This document shows positions 1-5,416 of a stretch of 5,422 nucleotides of DNA, piece after piece; positions within the stretch are counted from its first letter, which is position 1, and each line of letters opens with the position of its first letter. The DNA lies in assembly GCA_016200825.1 (NCBI GenBank), contig JACQEA010000357.1, forward strand, positions 1 to 5,422. Reading direction: 5' to 3'. The position numbers and the translations under genes were made by a program. The notes beneath the pieces were generated by a model, which was given only the letters and a program-made list of their open reading frames with translations, did not search any database and was not told the origin of the DNA. This DNA is from Chloroflexota bacterium (lineage in GTDB: Bacteria; Chloroflexota; Anaerolineae; UBA4142).

Positions 1-1
1 A

Positions 2-577
2 AAATTTTTGACGCTCTTGCACGATCAGACCAAACGCAAAGTCAAAGTGGGCGATCCGATTCGCAAAGAAACATTTATGGGTCCGGTGATCAATAAACCC
101 GCGGTCGAAACGTTTGTGCGCGCGGCGGAAGACGCGCGCAAAAGCGGCGGTGAATTTATTTTCGGCGGGCGCGTGATGGAGACGCCGGAATTCGCGTATG
201 GTTATTTCGTCGAACCGACAATTGTCGCGGGGTTATCGAAAGAGCATCGCTTGTTCAAAGAAGAATTATTTTTACCGTTCCTCGTTGTCGCGGGCGTGGA
301 TTCGTTCGACGAGGCGCTGAAACTCGCGAATGAATCCGAGTACGGTTTGTGCGCGGGAATTTATTCGCGCGATAAAAAAGAAATCGAATCGTTCTTCAAT
401 CACATTCACGCGGGCGTGACGTATTCCAATCGCCGCGCGGGCGCGACGACGGGCGCGTGGCCCGGCATCAATTCATTTGGCGGATGGAAAGGCAGCGGCT
501 CGTCCGGCAAAAGCGCGTTGGGTCCGTACTATGTGCAACAGTTTATGCGCGAGCAGAGTCGGTGGGTAGTTAAGTAG
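2..577 (+). CDS. Aldehyde dehydrogenase, P5C dehydrogenase-like, C-terminal part (5' end outside window)
   Basis: This is the 3' end of an NAD(P)-dependent aldehyde dehydrogenase. The frame is open to the window edge (K-F-L-T-L-L...), so the TTG at 8 is an internal codon and not the start. Family landmarks in order: VGDP then MGPVIN near residues 20-32; the FVEPTIV strand; the EELFLP segment that corresponds to the cofactor-binding EIFGP motif; the YGLCAGIYSRD segment; and the C-terminal substrate-pocket motif NSFGGWKGSGSSG. The N-R-R-A-G-A-T-T-G-A run before that motif is typical of the 1-pyrroline-5-carboxylate (glutamate semialdehyde) dehydrogenase branch, which oxidises the proline-degradation intermediate to glutamate. 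The catalytic cysteine normally lies some 30 residues before VGDP and so falls just upstream of the window. It ends in TAG six bases before the palindromic repeat. The family is clear; the exact substrate is inferred from resemblance only. Confidence 0.9.
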   Translation, partial: KFLTLLHDQTKRKVKVGDPIRKETFMGPVINKPAVETFVRAAEDARKSGGEFIFGGRVMETPEFAYGYFVEPTIVAGLSKEHRLFKEELFLPFLVVAGVDSFDEALKLANESEYGLCAGIYSRDKKEIESFFNHIHAGVTYSNRRAGATTGAWPGINSFGGWKGSGSSGKSALGPYYVQQFMREQSRWVVK

Positions 578-582
578 CATTG

Positions 583-694
583 TGTCATTGCGAGCCCGCG
601 CTGTTTGCGGGCGAAGCAATCTCCAAGCCACAATTGGAGCGACGCTCTTTACCGTTGGAACTTGGGGATTGCTTCGCTTCGCTCGCAATGACAT
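583..694. repeat. MITE-like palindromic repeat with nested hairpin
   Basis: The outer arms tgtcattgcgagc (583-595) and gctcgcaatgaca (681-693) are perfect 13-bp inverted repeats. Inner arms 611-627 and 661-677 match at 16 of 17 positions (gcgaagcaatctccaag against the complement of cttggggattgcttcgc). The left side carries an extra insert that is itself a hairpin (cccgc at 595-599, gcggg at 607-611); the right side has only ttc at 678-680. The loop 628-660 shows nothing recognisable. Such 'tcattgcgagc...gcgaagcaatc' palindromes are dispersed in many bacterial genomes and are thought to be non-autonomous mobile repeats. No convincing target-site duplication is seen. The element fills the gap between the aldehyde dehydrogenase stop and the next ribosome binding site, and could act as a transcript-end hairpin. 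Confidence 0.8.
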
Positions 695-702
695 ATTCAC
701 GC

Positions 703-706
703 GGAG
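703..706 (+). promoter_or_regulatory. Ribosome binding site of the KAP-FGE gene
   Basis: GGAG at 703-706 sits six bases before the ATG at 713 and supports that start. It lies just outside the palindromic repeat, so the element leaves only about 18 bases of its own leader for this gene. Confidence 0.65.
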
Positions 707-712
707 ATCATT

Positions 713-3091
713 ATGCCTGAACCAAATCAATCCGCACCACTCTTGAGCGACAGCGCGGCGCAAAGCGATGCGCTCGATTTCGATCCATATACGCAAACGT
801 TATTGGATATTGTGCGCGATCCAAACACGCAAGGTCCTTTGACGATTGGTTTGTTTGGCGCGTGGGGCAGCGGCAAAACGTCGTTGATGAATTTTGTGCA
901 TAACGATTTAGCGGACGCGCGTAAGAACAGCGGTAGAACTTTTCGCCGCGCGTGGTTTGACGCGTGGAAGTACGAAAAAGAAGACGCGCTGTGGCGCGCG
1001 CTACTCCTGCGCGTGATTGATAGTTTGCGCGAGCGCGATGCAGAAGGCAAAGATATTACGAAAGAACCGCTCAAGAGCGACGTCGCGAAATTGGAACAGC
1101 GATTATATCGCGATGTGCAATGGGAAGAAAAAGGTGGGCTCACAGTTGATTGGTCACAGCTTGTCAAGGGTGCAGCGACCGGCGCAATAAAATTGTCTTT
1201 TGGATTTTTACCCGGACTGGCGACGCTGACTGAAGCCGTAAAAGCCGCGCAAGGTGAAATTGCGAAAGGCGAAGACGCCGGAAAAATCCTGGACGCGTTT
1301 CACCGCGACGTCATTGAGCATCATCAGGCGCAACTCCGTTCGCTGGAGCAATTTCAAAAAGAGTTTGGCGAACTCATTCAGAAACATATCGTCGCGCATA
1401 ACGCGCGGCTGGTGGTGTTTGTAGATGATTTGGATCGCTGCTTGCCGGAAAAAGCGATTGAGGTGTTGGAAGCGATCAAACTTTTTTTAGATGTGAAAGG
1501 CTGCATCTTTCTCTTGGGGCTCGATCAAGAAGTGATCACGCGCGGCATCAAGGTCAAGTACCGCGAGTTTGCGGTGGACGAAGGCGACGGAAGCGAAAAG
1601 AAAATTCCGATAGATGGCGCGGCCTATCTGGAAAAAATAATTCAACTCCCATTTCGTTTGCCGAAAATCGAGCCGCGCGCGCTCCAGCCGTTCATCAAGC
1701 AGCTCGCTGAATTTCCCGACGCGCGCTGCGCGGATGTTTTTGCCGAAGGGTTGGAAACAAATCCGCGCAAAGTGAAACGCGCCATCAACGTTTTTCTTTT
1801 TATTTCCAAACTCGCCGAGCGGCGCGCCATTCCGATTCAAGCCGTGCGGCTTGCCAAAGTCACCGTCATTTATCACAGTCATCCCGTCCTGTACGAATCG
1901 TTGCGGCTCAATCCCGCGCTCTTGCGCGATCTGGAGGCGTACCTGCGCGAACAAATCGCCGCGACACCGCGCGCAACCGATCGCGCGTTAGGCGCGGAAA
2001 GCGCGGAAATTTCCGAGCGCGCCACAAAAGAGACTGCCACTGCGCCGATTGATGCGCGCCTCATCACCGATTCGCTCAAGCGCGTGCTGACGCTTTTTTT
2101 GGAGGATGACGCGGCGTGTTTCTTGAAAGCCGATTACGACGAACTGAACTCGTACTTTACGCTGACGCGCGGCGCAATTGCGCAAGCGCCGACCGTGGCA
2201 ACACCGGAAACGGTTGCGCGCGCCGCGCTGGCGTTTCCGGTTCCAACTTTTGTGCGCGTGCCCGCCGGAGAATTTTTGATGGGAACGTCCGATGCCGAGA
2301 TTGAGCAATTGCTGAAAATGAAAGAGACGCAAACATTTGCGAAAGAGTGGAAAGAGAAAGGGTATTTCAAATCCGAACAACCCCAGCATCGCGTATTGCT
2401 CGATGAATTTCAAATTGGAAAATATCCGGTGACCAACGCGCAATATCAAGCATTTGTCCAAGCGCATCCTGATCGCGAGCCGCCGGAACATTGGTCGGGC
2501 GGAACATTCGCGGAAGACCTCGCCGCGCATCCGGTGGTGAATGTAAGTTGGGACGACGCGCAGGCATACTGCGAATGGCTGACGCAAGCATTGCGCGCCG
2601 CGAAGCAATTGCGCGATAAAGAAATTATTCGTCTGCCGACCGAAGCCGAAAATGCAACACGCGCGAAGGAAAAATTGGAACGACAACACCGGTTGGAAAA
2701 TTTTCGCCCGGCGGCGATAGTTTTTACGGCGCGGCGGATTTCACCGGCAATGTGTGGGAGTGGTGTGGGGATTGGTACGCTGAAAACTTTTACCAGAATT
2801 CGCCAGGAAAAAATCCAATCGGACCAACTTCTGAAAATCGGCGTGTTGTGCGCGGCGGGTCGTGGGTCAACTATCATGTCAGCTCGCGTTGCGCGTACCG
2901 TTTCTGGTTCAATCCTCATTTTCGGAGCTACGTTGTGGGTTTTCGGGTTGCCGAGTCATTCTCCCCAAGCACTTGATTTCTGTTTTCTGAATTCTGATTT
3001 CTGCGCGCCGGAAAAAAATACAACGTCGCGTGGGCAAAATCGAACGCGGTTTTGTAGGGGCGAGGCATTTGCCAAAATCAAATTCAATTGA
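713..3091 (+). CDS. KAP-family P-loop NTPase fused to FGE/SUMF1-type domain; frameshifted after 2650
   Basis: The open frame gives 792 residues, but only residues 1-646 (to about 2650) are genuine. Walker A is GAWGSGKTS (49-57). Walker B is VVFVDDLDRC (234-243). These are followed by the KAP hallmarks YLEKIIQLPFRLP (305-317) and NPRKVKRAINVF (350-361). The segment 156-179 between the Walker motifs is mildly hydrophobic, but no clear membrane helix is seen. From residue 512 an FGE-sulfatase (C-type-lectin fold) domain begins: VRVPAGEFLMG (514-524), IGKYPVTNAQYQAF (568-581), HPVVNVSWDDAQAYCEWL (606-623), RLPTEAE (640-646). The expected WE.AAR...YPWG block is missing and the frame changes, so residues 647-792 are read-through nonsense. 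KAP NTPases are named for Kidins220/ARMS and the phage-exclusion protein PifA. NTP-driven signalling with the C-terminal domain as ligand sensor is my inference. The gene stands alone, with no clear partner in the window. Confidence 0.85.
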   Translation: MPEPNQSAPLLSDSAAQSDALDFDPYTQTLLDIVRDPNTQGPLTIGLFGAWGSGKTSLMNFVHNDLADARKNSGRTFRRAWFDAWKYEKEDALWRALLLRVIDSLRERDAEGKDITKEPLKSDVAKLEQRLYRDVQWEEKGGLTVDWSQLVKGAATGAIKLSFGFLPGLATLTEAVKAAQGEIAKGEDAGKILDAFHRDVIEHHQAQLRSLEQFQKEFGELIQKHIVAHNARLVVFVDDLDRCLPEKAIEVLEAIKLFLDVKGCIFLLGLDQEVITRGIKVKYREFAVDEGDGSEKKIPIDGAAYLEKIIQLPFRLPKIEPRALQPFIKQLAEFPDARCADVFAEGLETNPRKVKRAINVFLFISKLAERRAIPIQAVRLAKVTVIYHSHPVLYESLRLNPALLRDLEAYLREQIAATPRATDRALGAESAEISERATKETATAPIDARLITDSLKRVLTLFLEDDAACFLKADYDELNSYFTLTRGAIAQAPTVATPETVARAALAFPVPTFVRVPAGEFLMGTSDAEIEQLLKMKETQTFAKEWKEKGYFKSEQPQHRVLLDEFQIGKYPVTNAQYQAFVQAHPDREPPEHWSGGTFAEDLAAHPVVNVSWDDAQAYCEWLTQALRAAKQLRDKEIIRLPTEAENATRAKEKLERQHRLENFRPAAIVFTARRISPAMCGSGVGIGTLKTFTRIRQEKIQSDQLLKIGVLCAAGRGSTIMSARVARTVSGSILIFGATLWVFGLPSHSPQALDFCFLNSDFCAPEKNTTSRGQNRTRFCRGEAFAKIKFN
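2651..2976 (+). pseudogene. Out-of-frame C-terminal remainder of the FGE domain
   Basis: In the frame that contains TGC at 2653-2655, translation gives CNTREGKIGTTTPVGKFSPG, then GDSFYGAADFTGNVWEWCGD, and later RGGSW...GFRVAES, ending in TGA at 2974-2976. This is the standard second half of an FGE/SUMF1-type domain in correct order, with no stop codon, and it belongs to the gene starting at 713. Between the last in-frame residues RLPTEAE (ending 2650) and CNT, family members usually have about 20-23 residues (WE.AARG...YPWG...), so roughly 60-70 bp is missing. The lost length is not a multiple of three. The absence of further damage points to a recent deletion or an assembly or sequencing error. 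A GTG at 2752 could start a 74-codon reading of this frame, but that would be a domain fragment and not a separate gene. Confidence 0.85.
2851..2952 (+). other. Candidate diversity-generating retroelement variable region (VR)
   Basis: The codons run RGGSW, six presumed variable residues (V N Y H V S), fixed S-R-C-A, variable Y, fixed R, variable F W F N, fixed P, variable H F, fixed R, variable S Y V, then V-GFR-VA. Fifteen of the 16 presumed variable codons end in C or T (gtc, aac, tat, cat, gtc, agc; tac; ttc, ttc, aat; cat, ttt; agc, tac, gtt). The exception is tgg, which a single A-to-T change from agg would give. This is the pattern expected from a template rich in AAC/AAT codons copied with adenine-specific mutagenesis, and the scaffold is that of FGE-type DGR target proteins. 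Non-DGR FGE-family proteins share the same scaffold, so codon pattern and the unusual aromatic/His content carry the argument. No template repeat or reverse transcriptase was seen in this window. Confidence 0.5.
2978..3005. repeat. Heptamer array TTCTGnn, four copies
   Basis: TTCTG starts at 2978, 2985, 2992 and 2999, an exact 7-base period: ttctgtt, ttctgaa, ttctgat, ttctgcg. The array begins two bases after the stop codon of the true FGE frame. Degenerate heptamer tandem repeats of this kind are known from cyanobacterial and other bacterial intergenic DNA; their role is unknown. The stretch from 3006 to 3053 shows nothing recognisable. Confidence 0.7.
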
Positions 3092-3158
3092 AGTCTTGAT
3101 CGAATTATTCCAACCTGATTTGAATGGAATTGCGGTCTGGCAAATGCCTCGCCCCTAC
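3054..3158. repeat. 105-bp element with perfect 21-bp terminal inverted repeats
   Basis: The left end 3054-3074 (gtaggggcgaggcatttgcc plus one base) is the exact reverse complement of the right end 3138-3158. The 63-base AT-rich interior (3075-3137) has no coding potential. The ends resemble dispersed 'taggggcgaggcatttgcc' repeats, which when translated give the spurious peptide RGEAFA seen in both directions here. The length and perfect ends fit a MITE or another non-autonomous palindrome. Transcribed, it would form a very stable stem and could end transcription from the KAP-FGE gene, although no U-tract follows. No clear target-site duplication was found. Confidence 0.8.
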
Positions 3159-3161
3159 TCA

Positions 3162-3190
3162 TTGGCATCCCGCACGCGTTATGCTACAAT
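3162..3190 (+). promoter_or_regulatory. Sigma-70-type promoter for the ATP-grasp/WG-repeat pair
   Basis: The -35 box TTGGCA (3162-3167) and -10 box TACAAT (3185-3190) each match consensus at five of six positions, are separated by exactly 17 bases, and carry an extended -10 TGC immediately upstream of the -10 box. Transcription would start near 3197, giving a leader of about 75 bases. The -35 box lies three bases beyond the right end of the inverted-repeat element at 3054-3158. Confidence 0.7.
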
Positions 3191-3200
3191 GCCGCAAATT

Positions 3201-3261
3201 GACCGATGACGATAGACGAATGACCGAAAATTTTTTTGTCTTTCGTCCACCGTCCACCGTC
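3201..3261 (+). repeat. Heptamer palindrome (GACnnnn)x4 / (nnnnGTC)x4 in the mRNA leader
   Basis: GAC begins at 3201, 3208, 3215 and 3222, and GTC ends at 3240, 3247, 3254 and 3261, both with an exact 7-base period, around a 5-base centre (3229-3233). Folding about that centre pairs 22 of 30 positions by Watson-Crick rules, plus one G-U. The palindrome starts about four bases after the predicted transcription start and ends one base before the AGGAG ribosome binding site. The RNA could therefore form a long imperfect hairpin that covers most of the leader and may affect mRNA stability or ribosome access. It may equally be a neutral dispersed repeat. Confidence 0.6.
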
Positions 3262-3262
3262 G

Positions 3263-3267
3263 AGGAG
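3263..3267 (+). promoter_or_regulatory. Ribosome binding site of the ATP-grasp gene
   Basis: AGGAG at 3263-3267, five bases before the ATG at 3273, fixes that start. It lies immediately after the leader palindrome. Confidence 0.75.
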
Positions 3268-3272
3268 TTTCT

Positions 3273-4775
3273 ATGGTCGCCCCGAATGTTACCTCCGCGG
3301 ATGAGCGCGGCTTGCGCGGCGTTAGTTTGGACAGTCGTCTGCGGCAAATTTTTTTCGCGATGCCGCCGGAAAAACTTGCCGCGCTCGCGCAGCGCGTCCG
3401 CGACGAAGCCACGCGGCGCGAGCTCGTTTATTTTCGCGACGGCGCGCAAGAGACGATCAACGTGATGCTCCGCCCCGCTGGAATTTTCGCGGAGCAACTA
3501 AATTATTTCCACTACGTCGCGCTCACACTCGTCGGCGCGCTCAAGCGCATGCCGGAATTGTATCTCAAAGATTTCAACATTCGCGAAGTCGTCCCGTTGG
3601 AAGAAGATGAAGCGAAATGGTTGTGGGACACGTGGGGCGCGAGCCACAATCAATTTCACACCGTCTTTGGTCGCCTCGACGCGATTGTCAATCTCACGGC
3701 ATCCATTTGGAAACGCACGTTGAAATTTATCGAGCCGAATCTGGTCGGCGTGGGCGGCATTCATCTCATTCCCACCGCCGAAGGAATCATTCGCGATATC
3801 ATCGTCCCCGCGTTGCACGAATCCGCGCCCGAACTTGATTTGGAACTCTCGCAAGATTTGCGCGATCTATTCATTCTCGAACTCGTGGATCACGCCGAAG
3901 CGATTGGTCGTAAACGCGGCGACAAAAATCCAACCATCTGCCTTATTGATCCAAAATATTCCGGCGATGGACCGAATGAACTCGAAACGCTCACGCATTA
4001 TTATCGCGCGCACGGCTACGATATCTACCACGCCGATCCAGTCGAACTCGTTTTGCGTAACAATGAAATTTATTACGAAGGACACTTGATTGACGTCGCG
4101 TATCGCGATTACGAAGTGCGCGATCTCGCCGAGATGGAAACGGCCGGCGAGAATATGCGCCCGATCAAGCATCTGTTTCGCCAAAACCAAATGGTCTCGT
4201 CACTCGCCGGCGATTTCGATCACAAGAGTTGTTTCGAAGTGTTTACCGATCCGCGCTTTGATCAATATTTCAGCATGGACGAGCGCGCGATTTTTCGTCA
4301 GCATGTTTTATGGACGCGCAATTTAACCGCGCGCCGCACGACGGATCCGCATAATCAAATTATTGATTTGCTCGAGTACGCGCGCAAAAATCGCGAAGCG
4401 CTGGTCATCAAACCGAATCGTTCGTACGGCGGTGAAAATGTTTTGATCGGTCCTTCGGCGACGGATGGCGAATGGGAAGATGCGATCGAGCGCGCGGTGA
4501 AAGAACCGGGCGCGTGGGTGACGCAAGAAGTCGCGGATATTACGGTGTATGAATTTCCGGTGCTGGGGGAAAATGGGAGCGTGCAAGCCGCGCCGTTTTA
4601 CGTCGTCGTCGGATTCGCGCCGACCAAGTACGGCGTGGCGGTATTGGGACGCGCGTCGCAAAAGCAAGTGGTGAATGTCGCGCAGCGCGGCGGAATGTTG
4701 GCGATTCTGGTCGGACGACACACGCCGCGCGTGTTGCCGCCAATGTATGCAACGAAAGCGAGTGGAGACAAATGA
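3273..4775 (+). CDS. Circularly permuted ATP-grasp family protein
   Basis: This 500-residue protein is probably cytosolic, with no signal peptide or membrane segment. Two features support an ATP-grasp fold in circularly permuted order. The acidic metal-binding E-x-N motif (IEPNLVGVGGIHL, 153-165) comes before the phosphate-binding loop VIKPNRSYGGENV (378-390), the reverse of ordinary ATP-grasp enzymes. The loop is followed by WVTQEVADI (415-423) and a C-terminal GRAS-x5-N-x3-GG segment (459-474) like that of permuted ATP-grasp proteins. The central region 221-285 looks like the pre-ATP-grasp domain of glutathionylspermidine-synthase-like and CP_ATPgrasp proteins. Members ligate a carboxylate to an amine or thiol at the cost of ATP via an acyl-phosphate. 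The substrate cannot be told from sequence. It has its own promoter and shares a message with the WG-repeat gene, overlapping it by ATGA. The whole gene appears intact. Confidence 0.75.
   Translation: MVAPNVTSADERGLRGVSLDSRLRQIFFAMPPEKLAALAQRVRDEATRRELVYFRDGAQETINVMLRPAGIFAEQLNYFHYVALTLVGALKRMPELYLKDFNIREVVPLEEDEAKWLWDTWGASHNQFHTVFGRLDAIVNLTASIWKRTLKFIEPNLVGVGGIHLIPTAEGIIRDIIVPALHESAPELDLELSQDLRDLFILELVDHAEAIGRKRGDKNPTICLIDPKYSGDGPNELETLTHYYRAHGYDIYHADPVELVLRNNEIYYEGHLIDVAYRDYEVRDLAEMETAGENMRPIKHLFRQNQMVSSLAGDFDHKSCFEVFTDPRFDQYFSMDERAIFRQHVLWTRNLTARRTTDPHNQIIDLLEYARKNREALVIKPNRSYGGENVLIGPSATDGEWEDAIERAVKEPGAWVTQEVADITVYEFPVLGENGSVQAAPFYVVVGFAPTKYGVAVLGRASQKQVVNVAQRGGMLAILVGRHTPRVLPPMYATKASGDK
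4764..4767 (+). promoter_or_regulatory. Ribosome binding site of the WG-repeat gene, inside the preceding gene
   Basis: GGAG at 4764-4767 precedes the ATG at 4772 by four bases and lies within the last codons of the ATP-grasp gene. Together with the ATGA stop/start overlap (4772-4775) it indicates translational coupling. Confidence 0.65.
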
Positions 4776-5416
4776 AAAGCAAAAGCACCGTCACAATCAT
4801 TTTAGTTGGAGTGGGCGCGCTGTTTATTTTGTGTTTGGTGGTGTGGGGCGCGCTCGCGTTTGGTGTGGGCGGAAAATTTTTGCCGTCGTTCATTGCGCCG
4901 CCAGCCCAAACTAAAAAAGTAACCAGCGGATTATTTTTGATTTTGCAAAGTGAAAAGTGGGGCTATATGGATCGCACCGGGAAAATTGTGATCGCGCCGC
5001 AGTTTGACGACGCGCATCCGTTTGCGGAAGGATTCGCGCTGGTGAGCGTTGGCGAGCGTTGGGGATTTGTGGATTTGACCGGAAAATATATTGTGAATCC
5101 GTTGTACGATGAAGGCGGCGATTTTTCGGAAGGGCTGGCCGCGGTGAGTCGCAATGATCAATGGGGCTATGTAGATAAAACGGGCGCCGTGGTGATCGAA
5201 TTAAAATTTTCGCAGGTCACCGATTTTTCCGAAGGCCTCGCGGCGGTGCGGACGGGCAGTAAAGTGGGGTACATTGATAAAACCGGCAAGCAAGTGATCG
5301 CGCCGCAATTTGACGATGGCTGGCCGTTTGAAGACGGACTCGCGTTGGTGCGCGTCGCTGAAAAATTTGGGTACATTGATCTGCGCGGTCAGTTTGTGTG
5401 GGGTCCAAAAAATTGA
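4772..5416 (+). CDS. Membrane-anchored WG-repeat protein
   Basis: This 214-residue protein has a short basic N-terminus (MKSKS) and one hydrophobic segment at about 7-31 (VTIILVGVGALFILCLVVWG...). That fits a signal anchor or uncleaved signal peptide, with the rest exported. The cysteine at 21 lies within the helix and lacks a proper lipobox. After a Pro/Lys linker come five WG repeats with an exact 34-residue period. The W-G dipeptide or its equivalent falls at 63 (WG), 97 (WG), 131 (WG), 165 (VG) and 199 (FG). Each is followed by Y/F-x-D-x-x-G and, in the first four, by F/Y-x-x-G/A-x-x-F-x-E/D-GLA-x-V. The fifth repeat is cut short at WGPKN. WG repeats form beta structures, probably in binding roles; no enzymatic activity is known for them. 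It is coupled to the ATP-grasp gene, so the two may act together, but no function can be assigned. Confidence 0.85.
   Translation: MKSKSTVTIILVGVGALFILCLVVWGALAFGVGGKFLPSFIAPPAQTKKVTSGLFLILQSEKWGYMDRTGKIVIAPQFDDAHPFAEGFALVSVGERWGFVDLTGKYIVNPLYDEGGDFSEGLAAVSRNDQWGYVDKTGAVVIELKFSQVTDFSEGLAAVRTGSKVGYIDKTGKQVIAPQFDDGWPFEDGLALVRVAEKFGYIDLRGQFVWGPKN

Noticed and set aside
669..697. Promoter for the KAP-FGE gene inside the repeat (ttgctt, 17 bases, catatt)
   Set aside because: Only 3 of 6 and 4 of 6 consensus matches, and the start point would fall on the ribosome binding site.
473..796. Antisense open frame of 107 codons across the first repeat
   Set aside because: Its translation contains LRAKRSNP, the usual spurious peptide from this class of palindromic repeat, and it overlaps two real genes.
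1988..2689. Antisense open frame of 233 codons
   Set aside because: It lies wholly opposite the KAP-FGE gene, shows no recognisable motif and has an Arg/Phe-rich composition typical of a shadow frame.
2752..2976. Separate small gene starting at GTG 2752
   Set aside because: It begins in the middle of the conserved GNVWEW motif and is the out-of-frame end of the FGE domain.
2651..3091. Tail of the 713 frame as genuine protein
   Set aside because: After RLPTEAE the translation loses all FGE similarity, while another frame regains it. The tail also runs through heptamer repeats and the left end of the inverted-repeat element.
3124..3465. Open frame of 113 codons overlapping the ATP-grasp start
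   Set aside because: It begins inside the inverted-repeat element, upstream of the promoter, and runs out of frame over the ATP-grasp gene.
4772..4840. Lipoprotein signal in the WG-repeat protein
   Set aside because: The only candidate cysteine is preceded by F-I-L, not a lipobox, and lies within a continuous hydrophobic helix.
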